Source of the DNA: Gammaproteobacteria bacterium
Lineage (GTDB): Bacteria; Pseudomonadota; Gammaproteobacteria; Steroidobacterales; Steroidobacteraceae
DNA: 35,581 nt
NCBI GenBank assembly: GCA_003132025.1
Contig: PKWJ01000051.1
Location: 1-35,581, forward strand
Direction: 5' to 3'
Part shown: one piece after another, positions 24,830-33,821 of the stretch
Layout of the letters: every line of letters begins with the position of its first letter
How positions within the stretch are numbered: the first letter of the stretch is position 1
Notes under the pieces: generated by a model
The model's input: only the letters and a program-made list of their open reading frames with translations
Told to the model about the DNA's origin: nothing
Database searches by the model: none
Program-made: the position numbers and the translations under genes

Positions 24830-25824
24830 GGTAACCTGCGATACCTCGTATGTTGCAACAGTACCCACAATCCAAGTAGCCCGAACGAGGGGAACAGAGT
24901 CCACCTGTAAAGCTCTTCCACGTGTTCGAATTTTTCCACGGTCTGCGCCGATGTTTCGTAGCGATTGATCTGCTCGTAGATCTTCTGCAGCGAATCCGTG
25001 TCGGTCGCCCGATAGAACTGGCCGCCGGTTTCAGTGGCTATGGCCTGCAGTGTCTTCTCATCGACGTCCACATCGGCCATGATCACGTGAGTGTTGCCTG
25101 CCTGGTCCCTGACCGGAACGGGCGCCTTCCCGCGCACACCGACGCCGATGGTGTAGACTTTCACGCCCAAGGCTCGGGCCGCTTCCGCCGCGGCAAGCGG
25201 CGGGATCTTTCCGCTGTTGTTGACGCCGTCGGTCAAGAGTATGACCACCTTGGATTTTGTCGCCGTCGTGCGCAGATGATTTACGGCTGCGGCGATAGCC
25301 GAGCCGATCGCCGTTCCGTCGTCTCCTAGACCTACGTTGATACGCTCGAGGTTTTGCTGCAGCCAGTCGTGGTCCAAAGTGAGCGGACTCACGAGATACG
25401 GAGTCGCCGCGAACGCGATGAGACCGATGCGGTCGTTGGGACGCTCATCGATGAACTTGGAGACCACCGACTTGACTACCGCGACGCGGTTGACGCGGAC
25501 GTTACCGACCTTGAAATCAAGCGCTTGCATGGAACCAGAAATGTCAAGTGCAAGAACGATGTCGATTCCGTTCGCGGTGACGGAAGTTTGACTATCCGTG
25601 CGCTGCGGGCGGGCCAACCCGACGATCATAAGAGCCGCCGCAATGATCGGCAGTAGCCAGACTATTCCGCCGATCCTGCTCCGCGTGCGGCGCGCTGTGT
25701 CGCGCGCAAGACTGACATCGGAATATTCGACGGCAGCTACCGGTCCCCGCCGCCCTCTCCAGAGGATGACCAGTGGCAGTAGGGTCAGTGCCCAGAACCA
25801 GTCGGACTGAAGAAACCGAATCAT
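24826..25824 (-). CDS. batA: BatA: VWA membrane protein
   Basis: A 332-residue protein of the BatA/YegL group. Membrane segments at about 9-23 and 53-70 precede a von Willebrand factor A domain (about 88-290) with an intact MIDAS (D94-x-S96-x-S98 in LDISGSM, T171, D199 in LLTDG). A final membrane helix (about 311-325) ends the protein. Length and order match the family. It overlaps DUF4381 upstream by ATGA and batB downstream by GTGA, so stoichiometric expression is likely. The MIDAS suggests Mg2+-dependent binding of a partner, plausibly BatB or a substrate remodelled by MoxR. Confidence 0.92.
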   Translation of the reverse strand: MIRFLQSDWFWALTLLPLVILWRGRRGPVAAVEYSDVSLARDTARRTRSRIGGIVWLLPIIAAALMIVGLARPQRTDSQTSVTANGIDIVLALDISGSMQALDFKVGNVRVNRVAVVKSVVSKFIDERPNDRIGLIAFAATPYLVSPLTLDHDWLQQNLERINVGLGDDGTAIGSAIAAAVNHLRTTATKSKVVILLTDGVNNSGKIPPLAAAEAARALGVKVYTIGVGVRGKAPVPVRDQAGNTHVIMADVDVDEKTLQAIATETGGQFYRATDTDSLQKIYEQINRYETSAQTVEKFEHVEELYRWTLFPSFGLLGLWVLLQHTRYRRLP

Positions 25825-26396
25825 GCGACTGGCGCCTCGCTGGTCTCCAGCACGAAACGGCGGGCGCTCTGGAAAAGCGACTCCATAGCCGTGACCGCGA
25901 GCGAGTCTCCCGCGAATTTAACGAAGTCGCATTGGTGCAGAAATTCTCCCAGCAGCAAGCGGTGACGCGCGAGCGCTTCATTCGAGCTCTGCAGTAGGGC
26001 CTGCAGGAATTCTTCGGTGGTCCGCTGCGTAGCAATTACGTTGAACCGCTTCTCGATGTAGTCTCGTATCAATTCGGACGCGGCGATGCCGAATGCCCGA
26101 GCTGTTTCGGGACGCATCAGCGGTCTGGCGTCATCCAGGCGCTGCAGGGTTTGTTCCGACAAGGTCAGCGGCCGGCGGCGAATTCCGCGGTGGCGCCGAC
26201 TCCAGACGAGATAACCGCAAAGCGCGATGACTATCGCGGCCGCAAGGGCCGCAGGTAACACCCAGGGCCCTGGCAGTGCCTTGGGGCCGCGGATGTCGCG
26301 GATGTCCTCTGCGGCTTCTGCCAGGACCGCTCCCGGCAGAAACGCGAGCCACACGCATCGTCCAGCGGTACGGCGCGCGCGGAGATGCGCATTCAT
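25821..26396 (-). CDS. DUF4381 membrane protein
   Basis: A 191-residue protein of the DUF4381 family, standard between DUF58 and BatA in proteobacterial Bat operons. A signal-like hydrophobic N-terminus (about 12-26) and a membrane segment (about 46-65, VLPAALAAAIVIALCGYLVW) are followed by a cytoplasmic helical domain with RAFGIAASELIRDYIEKRFN and RTTEEFLQALLQ, which are characteristic. Overlaps of 4 nt with both neighbours indicate coupling. The role is unknown; presumably an adaptor of the MoxR-VWA complex. Confidence 0.85.
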   Translation of the reverse strand: MNAHLRARRTAGRCVWLAFLPGAVLAEAAEDIRDIRGPKALPGPWVLPAALAAAIVIALCGYLVWSRRHRGIRRRPLTLSEQTLQRLDDARPLMRPETARAFGIAASELIRDYIEKRFNVIATQRTTEEFLQALLQSSNEALARHRLLLGEFLHQCDFVKFAGDSLAVTAMESLFQSARRFVLETSEAPVA

Positions 26397-27310
26397 ACGC
26401 GCGGGCGGCCGCGCGATTTGAAAAATCGCTGCAGTGGCGGAATGTAGGGCGCATCCGTGCGTAGCTGCACGGTATCGACCCCCTCGGCTCGCAGATCGTT
26501 TCGCAGACGCCGGGAACGCTCCAGGGAAAGCTCGTTGAAGCGCCTCCGCACCGCGGCGCGCGCCGTGTTCAGCTCGATGATCTCGCCGGTTTCCGCATCT
26601 TCCAGGGCGATGATCCCGACGTTCGGCAGCTCCTTCTCGCGCGGATCTTCGACATGGAGTGCGATCAAGTCATGACGACGATTCGTTTGACGGACCGCGC
26701 GGCGCAGCGCCACGCGGGCAACGCCGGGATCGCCGCTGGTCTCGAAGTCAGAAATCAGGAACACCACGGCGCGCCGGTGCAGCACGTGATTCACGACGTC
26801 GAGCGTTTTCACGGTGTCGGTACCGACACCCTGCGGCTCATGATAGAGAATGTCCCGCACGACGCGCAGGACATGTCGGCGACCTTTCTTCGGCGGCAGA
26901 TATCGTTCGATGCGGTCGGTGTACAGAATCAAACCGACTTTGTCGCTATTACGAATCGCGGAAAAAGCCAGCACGCTGGCGACCTCCGCCGCCAGATCGC
27001 GCTTCGCCATCGCGCCGGACCCGAAGTTTCCAGAAGCACTGATGTCAACCACTAGAAATATGGTGAGCTCGCGCTCCTCCGTGAACTTCTTGACGAATGC
27101 ACGACCGGCGCGCGCCGTAACATTCCAGTCGATGGTCCGGACTTCGTCCCCGGGGCTGTATTCGCGGACTTCGTCGAAGTCCATTCCCCGGCCCTTGAAC
27201 ACCGAGTGGTAGGCGCCCGCCATGCTCTCGTCGACCATGCGGCGAGTGCGGATCTCCAGCTCACGCATGCTGCTGCGCTTCGCTGTGGCCGATTGCTTCA
27301 CATCCGCCAT
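26393..27310 (-). CDS. DUF58 domain protein
   Basis: A 305-residue cytoplasmic protein of the DUF58 family, the usual second gene of MoxR-Bat clusters. The diagnostic motif FKGRGMDFDEVREYSPGDEV, then RTIDWNVTAR, is intact at about residues 39-68. A VWA-like core follows, with VVDISASG (about 87-94) as its partial MIDAS and ISDFETSGDP later. Its start lies 18 nt after the moxR stop and its end overlaps DUF4381 by ATGA. It has no membrane segment, so it is likely the soluble partner that brings MoxR to the membrane VWA proteins (inference). Confidence 0.92.
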   Translation of the reverse strand: MADVKQSATAKRSSMRELEIRTRRMVDESMAGAYHSVFKGRGMDFDEVREYSPGDEVRTIDWNVTARAGRAFVKKFTEERELTIFLVVDISASGNFGSGAMAKRDLAAEVASVLAFSAIRNSDKVGLILYTDRIERYLPPKKGRRHVLRVVRDILYHEPQGVGTDTVKTLDVVNHVLHRRAVVFLISDFETSGDPGVARVALRRAVRQTNRRHDLIALHVEDPREKELPNVGIIALEDAETGEIIELNTARAAVRRRFNELSLERSRRLRNDLRAEGVDTVQLRTDAPYIPPLQRFFKSRGRPRV

Positions 27311-27328
27311 GGACAGGACGCCCCCGGC

Positions 27329-28393
27329 TCAGGGCACCGGCAGTGTGTTCAAAATTCTCTCAATGACATCCCTGGAGGTGACGTTCTCGGCCTCGGCCTC
27401 GTAAGTCACTGACACCCGATGCCGCAGTACATCCATCGCCACCGTCTTGACGTCCTGCGGCGTGACGAAGTACCGACCACTGAGAAACGCCATGGCGCGT
27501 GCAGCCAGGGTGAGCGCTATGGTCGCCCGGGGCGAAGCGCCGTTCTGAACGTAGCCGTTCAGTTCGAGACCTGCAGCGATGGGCGGTCGCGTCGCGAGCA
27601 CGATATCGACGATGTAATCGCGAACCTTGTCGTCGACGAACAGCATGTTGACCACGTGCCGGGCATCGAGGATCTGTGATGGGCTAACCACCGTGCGCGG
27701 CACGATCATAGGTTCGGTGGTGGCCATGGCATCGAGAATCGCACGTTCCTCGGTGCGAGTCGGATAGTCGACGATCACCTTCATCATGAACCGATCGATT
27801 TGTGCCTCAGGGAGGGGATAGGTGCCCTCCTGTTCCAGAGGATTCTGCGTCGCGAGCACCAGGAACGGCGTCGGCAATGGATAGGTTTCATCGCCGATGG
27901 TGACCTGGCGCTCCTGCATTGCCTCGAGCAGAGCGCTTTGGACTTTGGCCGGCGCGCGATTGATTTCGTCCGCCAGGATAAGATTGCTGAAGATCGGCCC
28001 ATGCTTGGTGCGGAAGGCGCCGTCCTGCGGGTTGTAGATCATGGTTCCGACGATGTCGGCGGGCAGCATGTCGGGCGTGAATTGCAGACGCTTGAAACGC
28101 ACTGCTATGCAACTGGCTAACGACTTCAAGGCCAGGGTCTTTGCAAGGCCGGGGACACCCTCCAGCAGCACGTGACCATTGGTCAGCAGCGCTATCAGCA
28201 GTCGGTCGAGAAGGTGCTTCTGACCGACGATGACGCGACCCATCTCTTCCCGCAGCGGGCTGATCCAAGCCGAATTTTCGGCAACGATTTCGCGCGACGC
28301 GCGCATTTCGGATCCGGGCGCCTGCGAAGCCATACGCTGCTCTGGGTTATTCAGTGCCCGCTCGCCCCCGGGTGGGGTAGCTTTTTGAGTCAT
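27329..28393 (-). CDS. moxR: MoxR-family AAA+ ATPase
   Basis: A 354-residue MoxR AAA+ ATPase heading the bat operon. Walker A is GVPGLAKT (79-86), Walker B LILADE (138-143), sensor-1 ATQN (181-184) and the arginine-finger region QIDRF (199-203). The C-terminal lid has GASPRATIAL. The N-terminal ~45 residues are a hydrophilic extension. MoxR proteins are thought to be chaperones that insert cofactors or remodel complexes together with VWA proteins. ATG 28393 has AAGGA about 11 nt upstream, a long spacing. The promoter of the seven-gene operon should lie in the 259 bp upstream. Confidence 0.93.
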   Translation of the reverse strand: MTQKATPPGGERALNNPEQRMASQAPGSEMRASREIVAENSAWISPLREEMGRVIVGQKHLLDRLLIALLTNGHVLLEGVPGLAKTLALKSLASCIAVRFKRLQFTPDMLPADIVGTMIYNPQDGAFRTKHGPIFSNLILADEINRAPAKVQSALLEAMQERQVTIGDETYPLPTPFLVLATQNPLEQEGTYPLPEAQIDRFMMKVIVDYPTRTEERAILDAMATTEPMIVPRTVVSPSQILDARHVVNMLFVDDKVRDYIVDIVLATRPPIAAGLELNGYVQNGASPRATIALTLAARAMAFLSGRYFVTPQDVKTVAMDVLRHRVSVTYEAEAENVTSRDVIERILNTLPVP

Positions 28394-28652
28394 TTAGCGC
28401 GAGTCCTTGTTCATGATATTTGCGATCGGCAGAGGCGGGATCCGGCTCCGACTGAGCATCCGCCGATTAGTCTGCGCGGGACCGGGGTAGTTCCCGTAAA
28501 TGGTTGAATTTTAAAGAATAGCCAGGGGACGGGGCCGCCGAACCGAAACTACATTACCTGTGTCGCGGGTACCGCACCAGAAGACGTTTAGTCAAGCTTG
28601 CCGTTGCACAAGCTCCGGCGAGATTGCAGCCTGACTCACGCCGCGATTCTTC
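28394..28652. promoter_or_regulatory. Region between ogt 3' end and moxR
   Basis: This 259-bp gap lies downstream of ogt and upstream of moxR, both on the minus strand, so it should contain the ogt terminator and the bat operon promoter. A TATCAT (minus strand, about 28418-28423) resembles a -10 box but has no matching -35. An AT-rich patch around 28500-28515 is the other candidate. I see no strong terminator hairpin, RNA gene or small ORF. Confidence 0.3.
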
Positions 28653-29213
28653 TTAGTTGATGACAGATCTGCCGCGACCCGGCCGCGCCAGGAGTCGCAC
28701 ACCCTCATGCTCGAGCAGCCAGCGCTTGCGCTCGAGTCCGCTACCGTAGCCGGTGAGCGAGCCGTCGGCACCGATCACGCGGTGACACGGAATGACAATG
28801 GGGATAGGGTTTGCGCCGTTTGCCGTGCCGACAGCGCGTACGGCATTCGGCCGCCGCAACCGCGCCGCCAACTGACCGTAGCTAACCGTGGTGCCAGCAG
28901 GTATCGTCCTCAACGTCGCCCACACCTGGCGTTGGAATTCTGTTCCCTCCGTCCGCACCCTTAGTTCGTCGATGGCTCGCAGATCGCCCGAGAAGTAGCG
29001 TTGCAGAGCAAGGCACACGCCGGAATCCAACGAGCGCGGCTGCAATCGAACCGGGGCGTTGCCGTTGTGCAGCTTGAGCAGCCAGCGCATTCGCGGTTCA
29101 TGGTCCTGCCAATCCACGGCGCGCAATGTTTCCTGATCATCCGTCACGATCAGAACGGTGCCGCAGGCGGTCGGGAAACGCTCGAGCCGCAGGACCAGGT
29201 CGCTCATGTCCAT
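28653..29213 (-). CDS. ogt: Methylated-DNA-protein-cysteine methyltransferase
   Basis: A 186-residue O6-alkylguanine-DNA alkyltransferase that removes alkyl groups from O6 of guanine by irreversible transfer to its own cysteine. The active-site motif IPCHRVIG places the acceptor at C143. The helix-turn-helix stretch [20 protein letters not shown] carries the arginine finger, and [17 protein letters not shown] closes the site. N-terminal ~85 residues form the usual alpha/beta cap. Either M1 or M3 (29207) could be the start. It diverges from the Ada-AlkA gene, so one intergenic region may control both repair routes. Confidence 0.93.
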   Translation of the reverse strand: MDMSDLVLRLERFPTACGTVLIVTDDQETLRAVDWQDHEPRMRWLLKLHNGNAPVRLQPRSLDSGVCLALQRYFSGDLRAIDELRVRTEGTEFQRQVWATLRTIPAGTTVSYGQLAARLRRPNAVRAVGTANGANPIPIVIPCHRVIGADGSLTGYGSGLERKRWLLEHEGVRLLARPGRGRSVIN

Positions 29214-29260
29214 CTCTTATTCGCCCAGAGGGCGGAATCATCTCCCCGCCATGGATCGAT

Positions 29261-29330
29261 CGCTAGCGGTTTTCGGACCTGATCAAACCGGCGCGGGATT
29301 GCCGCTGACGACGTCCGAAAACCGCGAGTG
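29261..29330. promoter_or_regulatory. Inverted repeat between ogt and ada-alkA
   Basis: Arms at 29261-29277 and 29314-29330 are inverted copies matching at 15 of 17 positions, with an exact 11-bp core (CGGTTTTCGGA and its complement) and 36 bp between the arms. Arm centres are 53 bp apart, about five helical turns, so two bound proteins would lie on the same face. It sits in the 148-bp region between divergent starts, which suggests a shared operator, possibly for the Ada-like protein itself. The sequence is not the E. coli Ada box; the role is inferred. Confidence 0.5.
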
Positions 29331-29361
29331 CCAGCTGCGCCCCTGTGTGAGAATGCGCCGC

Positions 29362-30954
29362 ATGGATCTTGATCCGGACGCCTGCTATCGCGCTGTCGCC
29401 ACGCGGGACGCGCGCTTCGACGGCAAGTTTTTCACGGCAGTGAACACGACCGGTGTTTACTGCCGGTCGATTTGCCCCGCGCGCACTCCAAAGCGCCAGA
29501 ACGTCACCTTTTTTCCGACCGCGGCGGCTGCCCACGAAGCGGGTTTTCGACCCTGTTTACGCTGCCGTCCGGAAACAGCTCCTGACTGCGGCGCTTGGCG
29601 AGGCACATCGAACACGGTGTCGCGTGGATTAGCGTTGATCGAGCTCGGCGCGCTGGACCAGGGCGGCATCGAACAACTCGCGGAGCGGTTGGGAGTCGGA
29701 GATCGGCAGCTGCGCCGACTGTTTCGACAGCATCTCGGCGCAACCCCGATCGGAGTGGCGCAGACCCGGCGCGTCCTTCTCGCCAAGCAGTTGCTGCACG
29801 AAACGCGGCTGCCCATCACCGACGTTGCTCTGGCGTCTGGATTTGGTAGCGTGAGGCGCTTCAATGAAACCTTCCAGCGGTTGTTCGCTCGTCCGCCGAG
29901 CGCGCTGCGCCACGATAGTCACGCAGAGCATCCATCAGACTCTGCCAGCGGTATCACGGTTCTGTTGCGTTGCCGACCCCCATACGACTGGAATGCCACA
30001 CTTTCATACCTGCGGGAGCGGGCAATTCCCGGCGTCGAGAGCGTCTCGAGCGTTCAGTACGCGCGTACGATCGAGATCGACGGCGTGAGCGGCACGGTTT
30101 CAGTGACACACGCGGCGCCAAATGCGTTGCGGGCCAGAATTTGCTTCCCGAAGCTCGCGGCGCTGCCCGTCGTTATTGCTCGCTTGCGACGACTGTTTGA
30201 TCTTGGCGCCGACCCCGGTGCTATCGGAGAGCATCTGAGCATGGATCCGATGCTGGCACGGTTGGTGGCCATGAGACCAGGATTGCGCGTGCCGGGTGCA
30301 TGGGACGGCTTCGAGTTGGCGGTGCGAGCTATACTCGGGCAACAAATCACCGTCCCAGCCGCCACCAGCCTTACGGGAAAGCTCGTGAGGGATCACGGCG
30401 AAATCATACCGGCTGGGTCCGCAGCCGCAGGACTGACGCACCTTTTCCCCTCACCGCGAACACTGGCGGCCGCCGATCTGCGCCAACTCGGTATTCCGAA
30501 GCAGCGAGCCACGGCACTCGCGTCACTGTCCGCGGCGACCGCCGCCGATCCATCGATTTTCAGCGCTCGACGCAGTCTCGATGAGGCCGTCTTGAGCCTG
30601 CGATCGCTGCGTGGGATTGGGGAGTGGACGGCTCAGTACATCGCAATGCGCGAGCTTCGTGAGCCCGACGCCTTTCCGGCGGCCGACGTCGGCCTGTTGC
30701 GCGCCATGGCGGATATGAGCGGCCGCCGCCCGACGCCTGGTGAACTGCTGGTTCGAGCCCAGCGCTGGCGTCCCTGGCGGGCGTATGCGGCGCATCATTT
30801 ATGGGCATCGCTGCGCGGCGCTAGCGGACGCAACGATGCCGGACAAGTTGCGACCGTCGTGACAACTCGCGCCGAAGAAAAGTCGTCCAGTCGTCCGACA
30901 GCGCGGAGTGTTTACCCGCGCCGTTCTTTGACACAGACGAAGCGAGCATATTGA
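29362..30954 (+). CDS. alkA: Ada-type regulator fused to AlkA glycosylase
   Basis: A 530-residue bifunctional protein. Residues 1-80 are the Ada zinc domain with C34, C38, C65 and C68 in YCRSICPA and RPCLRCRPE; the methyl-phosphotriester acceptor is among these (C38 in E. coli numbering and probably here). Residues about 95-185 are an AraC-type helix-turn-helix (LGVGDRQLRRLF, VALASGFGSVRRF). Residues about 197-300 match the AlkA N-terminal domain and about 310-485 the HhH-GPD glycosylase with LRGIGEWTAQYIA and catalytic D442 in PAADVGL. AlkA excises 3-methyladenine and other alkylated bases. A charged tail (495-530) is extra. ATG 29362 gives the typical MDLDPDACY start; ATG 29353 is also possible. 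Methylation of the zinc domain probably activates transcription of this gene and ogt. Confidence 0.93.
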   Translation: MDLDPDACYRAVATRDARFDGKFFTAVNTTGVYCRSICPARTPKRQNVTFFPTAAAAHEAGFRPCLRCRPETAPDCGAWRGTSNTVSRGLALIELGALDQGGIEQLAERLGVGDRQLRRLFRQHLGATPIGVAQTRRVLLAKQLLHETRLPITDVALASGFGSVRRFNETFQRLFARPPSALRHDSHAEHPSDSASGITVLLRCRPPYDWNATLSYLRERAIPGVESVSSVQYARTIEIDGVSGTVSVTHAAPNALRARICFPKLAALPVVIARLRRLFDLGADPGAIGEHLSMDPMLARLVAMRPGLRVPGAWDGFELAVRAILGQQITVPAATSLTGKLVRDHGEIIPAGSAAAGLTHLFPSPRTLAAADLRQLGIPKQRATALASLSAATAADPSIFSARRSLDEAVLSLRSLRGIGEWTAQYIAMRELREPDAFPAADVGLLRAMADMSGRRPTPGELLVRAQRWRPWRAYAAHHLWASLRGASGRNDAGQVATVVTTRAEEKSSSRPTARSVYPRRSLTQTKRAY

Positions 30955-31052
30955 CGTCATTGACCGCTCACATCGCGATCATTCGATGCCAACGCCGCCC
31001 TCGTCTCACTCTGCGACTGAATCGTATATTCTGACGGCAGAGCAACTAACCA

Positions 31053-32537
31053 ATGAATAATGTGCCGTCATCACAGAAACTGTCCGTGACCGAAAAGATC
31101 GGCTACAGCCTGGGAGATCTCGCCGCTAATCTGATCTTCCAGACTCTGGTTACGTTCCTCGCATTCTTCTACACCAACGTCTTTGGCATTCCTGCGGATA
31201 AGGCCTCCTACGTCATTGGCTCTGCCGGACTCATCGGGGCGCTCATCTTTACGCCCCTCATGGGATTTATCGCCGACCGCACCGTGACCCGATGGGGGAA
31301 GTTTCGGCCCTGGTTGCTTTGGACCGCCGTTCCCTTCGGCGTGTTCGCACTGCTTGCATTCAGTACGCCCAACATCGGTCAGCACGAGAAGGTGATCTAT
31401 GCATTCGGCACTTACCTGCTGTTGCTGGCGGTATATGCAGCCAATAACCTGCCGTATTCAGCCCTGAGTGGCGTGCTGACCGGAAACATGGCCGATCGCA
31501 ACAGCTTGTCGGCCTACCGCTTCGTGGCCGTCATGTTCGCGCAATTCATCATCCAGGTGTTGTTGCTGCCGCTGGTGCTGATCCTGGGACACGGGGACAA
31601 GGCGGTCGGCTTTCACAACACCATGTTCTTCTTCTCTATCACCGGCGTTGTCTTCTTCCTGATTGCGTTCATCACCACCAAAGAACGCATTCTGCCGATC
31701 GCCAAGGAGAAGACCACCGTACTGCAGGACGTCCGTGATCTGGTGAAGAACGTTCCATGGATCATCATGTTGCTGGTGACCGTACTGGTGTTCGTAACCC
31801 TGGCGCTGAAAGGCGGGTTCTACATCTACTTTTTCCAGGATTACCTGAGTGAGCCCGCGCTTGACAGGTTCCTGGAGAGCATTGGCTTCAACCATTTCAT
31901 CAGCGGACTTAATGCCACTCTGCATGCCATCGGCCTGACGGAGTTCAAATGGCCGGATGACGCGCCGACGTCGGCTTTCGGCCTGTTCAATGGCTGCGGC
32001 ATCATCATGATGATTATCGGGATCGGATTCTCCAAGCCATTGGCCGATCGGTTCGGTAAGCGCAATACCTTTGCGACCGCCTTGTTCATATCCACCATTT
32101 TCGTTTTCAGTTTCGATTATTTTCCAAAGAACGCCATCGCCCTTTGCTTTATTTCGCAAACGCTTCACGGGTTCTTTTACGGAATAACCATCCCCCTGTT
32201 GTGGGCGATGATTGCGGATGTCGCCGACTATTCCGAGTGGAGGAATAATCGCCGCGCTACCGCGATAGTGTTCTCCGCCATGCTGCTGGGATTGAAAGCC
32301 GGCTTGACGATAGGGGGATCGCTGGTCGCCGGTATTCTGGCGCATTACCACTATGACGCCGCGCTGGCTGCCCAAGCGCCGGACACGGTGCGCGGCATAC
32401 AGATGGGCGTAAGTGTCTATGCTTCGATTCCTTTTCTCGCCGCGATCGTGCTGCTCTGGTTCTATTGCATCAACAAGCCCATGGAGACTCAAATCGAATC
32501 GGAACTGAAGCAGCGGCGCGAGGCGGCCGCAAACTGA
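31053..32537 (+). CDS. GPH-family sugar:cation symporter
   Basis: A 494-residue transporter with about 12 membrane segments, of the glycoside-pentoside-hexuronide family (MelB, XynB/XylP, UidB types). The N-terminal IGYSLGDLAANLIF with its helix-1 aspartate and FFYTNVFGI, the loop motif RWGKFRPWLLW, and the late MIADVADYSEWRNNRRATAI are diagnostic. An insert-like hydrophilic loop near residues 265-310 is longer than in MelB. It should import a glycoside with Na+ or H+. The GH43 gene follows after 28 bp, so the cargo is probably a short arabinoside or xyloside. The 98 bp upstream hold a TATATT (about 31024-31029) but no clear -35 or operator, and no regulator gene adjoins. Confidence 0.9.
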   Translation: MNNVPSSQKLSVTEKIGYSLGDLAANLIFQTLVTFLAFFYTNVFGIPADKASYVIGSAGLIGALIFTPLMGFIADRTVTRWGKFRPWLLWTAVPFGVFALLAFSTPNIGQHEKVIYAFGTYLLLLAVYAANNLPYSALSGVLTGNMADRNSLSAYRFVAVMFAQFIIQVLLLPLVLILGHGDKAVGFHNTMFFFSITGVVFFLIAFITTKERILPIAKEKTTVLQDVRDLVKNVPWIIMLLVTVLVFVTLALKGGFYIYFFQDYLSEPALDRFLESIGFNHFISGLNATLHAIGLTEFKWPDDAPTSAFGLFNGCGIIMMIIGIGFSKPLADRFGKRNTFATALFISTIFVFSFDYFPKNAIALCFISQTLHGFFYGITIPLLWAMIADVADYSEWRNNRRATAIVFSAMLLGLKAGLTIGGSLVAGILAHYHYDAALAAQAPDTVRGIQMGVSVYASIPFLAAIVLLWFYCINKPMETQIESELKQRREAAAN

Positions 32538-32565
32538 TCATATCGACCTTATACGGAACACCACC

Positions 32566-33570
32566 ATGGCTGATATCGACTTCAACGAACTGAGTTCCAG
32601 GGCCATTTCGCAGCCGCTGATCGAGCACATCTACACCGCAGATCCTTCTGCCCACGTGTTTGATGGCAAGATCTACATCTACCCGTCGCATGACATCGAT
32701 GCGGGCATACCCTTCGATGACGAGGGCAGTCACTTTGCCATGGAGGACTACCATGTCATTTCCATGGACACTCCCCAGAGTGCCGCCGTCGACAACGGAG
32801 TAGCGCTGCACATCAGGGACGTCCAGTGGGCGGAGCGCCAGATGTGGGCGCCCGACGCTGCACGCAAGAATGGCAAGTATTACTTCTACTTTCCCGCGAA
32901 GGCCCGCGATGGCTTGTTTCGCATTGGCGTCGCAATTGGCCAGTCACCGGTCGGCCCTTTCGCTGCCGAACCTGAGCCAATCCGGGGCAGTTATTCGATC
33001 GACCCGGCCGTGTTCGAAGATAGTGATGGCATTTTCTTTATGTACTTCGGAGGCCTTTGGGGCGGGCAACTGCAGAAGTATCGCGACAATGTTTACAGCC
33101 CGGATAACCGGGATCCCGCCGCTGCGCAGCGCGCACTTTCGCCCTTGGTGGCTCGTATGTCGGACGACATGAAGAAGTTCGCCGAGGCACCGCGGCCCAT
33201 AGTGCTTTTGGATGAACGCGGCAAGCCTCTACTGGCGGGAGACAACCGCCGTCGTTTCTTCGAAGCATCGTGGATGCACAAGCATCACCAGAGCTATTAC
33301 TTTTCCTATTCGACTGGTGATACACACCTTCTGTGCTACGCAACCGGCGACAACCCGTATGGACCGTTCACCTACCGCGGACAGATTCTTACTCCCGTGA
33401 TCGGCTGGACTACGCATCATTCCATTATTAAGTTTGGGGATAAATGGTATTTGTATTACCACGATTCCATATTGTCCAAGGGCGTCACGCATCTGCGATC
33501 GGTCAAGCTGACTGAACTAAAGTATCGACCAGATGGCAGCATTGTGACGATTAACCCCTACAGGTACTGA
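32566..33570 (+). CDS. Cytoplasmic GH43 glycosidase
   Basis: A 334-residue glycoside hydrolase family 43 enzyme (five-bladed beta-propeller; beta-xylosidase or alpha-L-arabinofuranosidase activities). The three catalytic acids are visible: general base D26 in YTADPSAHVF, pKa modulator D146 in SYSIDPAVF and general acid E233 in RFFEASWMHK. WAPDAARKNGKYYFYFP is the family's typical second blade. There is no signal peptide, so it acts on imported sugars, consistent with the symporter 28 bp upstream. Exact substrate cannot be read from sequence. The stop is only 1 nt from the end of a truncated convergent VOC fragment. Confidence 0.9.
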   Translation: MADIDFNELSSRAISQPLIEHIYTADPSAHVFDGKIYIYPSHDIDAGIPFDDEGSHFAMEDYHVISMDTPQSAAVDNGVALHIRDVQWAERQMWAPDAARKNGKYYFYFPAKARDGLFRIGVAIGQSPVGPFAAEPEPIRGSYSIDPAVFEDSDGIFFMYFGGLWGGQLQKYRDNVYSPDNRDPAAAQRALSPLVARMSDDMKKFAEAPRPIVLLDERGKPLLAGDNRRRFFEASWMHKHHQSYYFSYSTGDTHLLCYATGDNPYGPFTYRGQILTPVIGWTTHHSIIKFGDKWYLYYHDSILSKGVTHLRSVKLTELKYRPDGSIVTINPYRY

Positions 33571-33571
33571 G

Positions 33572-33754
33572 TCAGAACCTCAGGAGACGGTTGCGCCCCC
33601 ACACCAGATGTATCCCGCTTGGCGTGCGCCAAATGCCGTCCTCGGTAATGTCGACGCCGAGCCTACGATAAAAGGCGATCGATGCGTCGGGATTCCCGAG
33701 CCTGGGACGGTGCCGGTCCATTGCGGCTGCTCCTCGAACGTAATCGCGTCTCAT
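33572..33754 (-). pseudogene. Truncated VOC/glyoxalase-like fragment
   Basis: About 50 codons resemble the N-terminal part of a vicinal-oxygen-chelate protein: NPDASIAFYRRLGVDI then DGIWRTPSGIHLVW, like the beta-alpha-beta start of glyoxalase/bleomycin-resistance relatives. The match begins abruptly after an unlike leader and stops at 33572 with no second half, so the usual 110-130 residues are not reached. It is probably a deletion remnant. The 67 bp between it and the riboswitch show nothing else recognisable. Confidence 0.5.
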
Positions 33755-33821
33755 TAACTATGCCGCCCTTCCATCGCCAGGAAGCAAAAACGCTAGACCC
33801 GCCAGCAACAGGTCTTGTAAG

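Noticed and set aside
31458-32492. 344-codon open frame on the minus strand across the sugar symporter
   Set aside because: It is antisense to a clear membrane transporter; its product is His/Gln/Asp-rich with no domain, as expected from antisense reading of GC-rich coding DNA.
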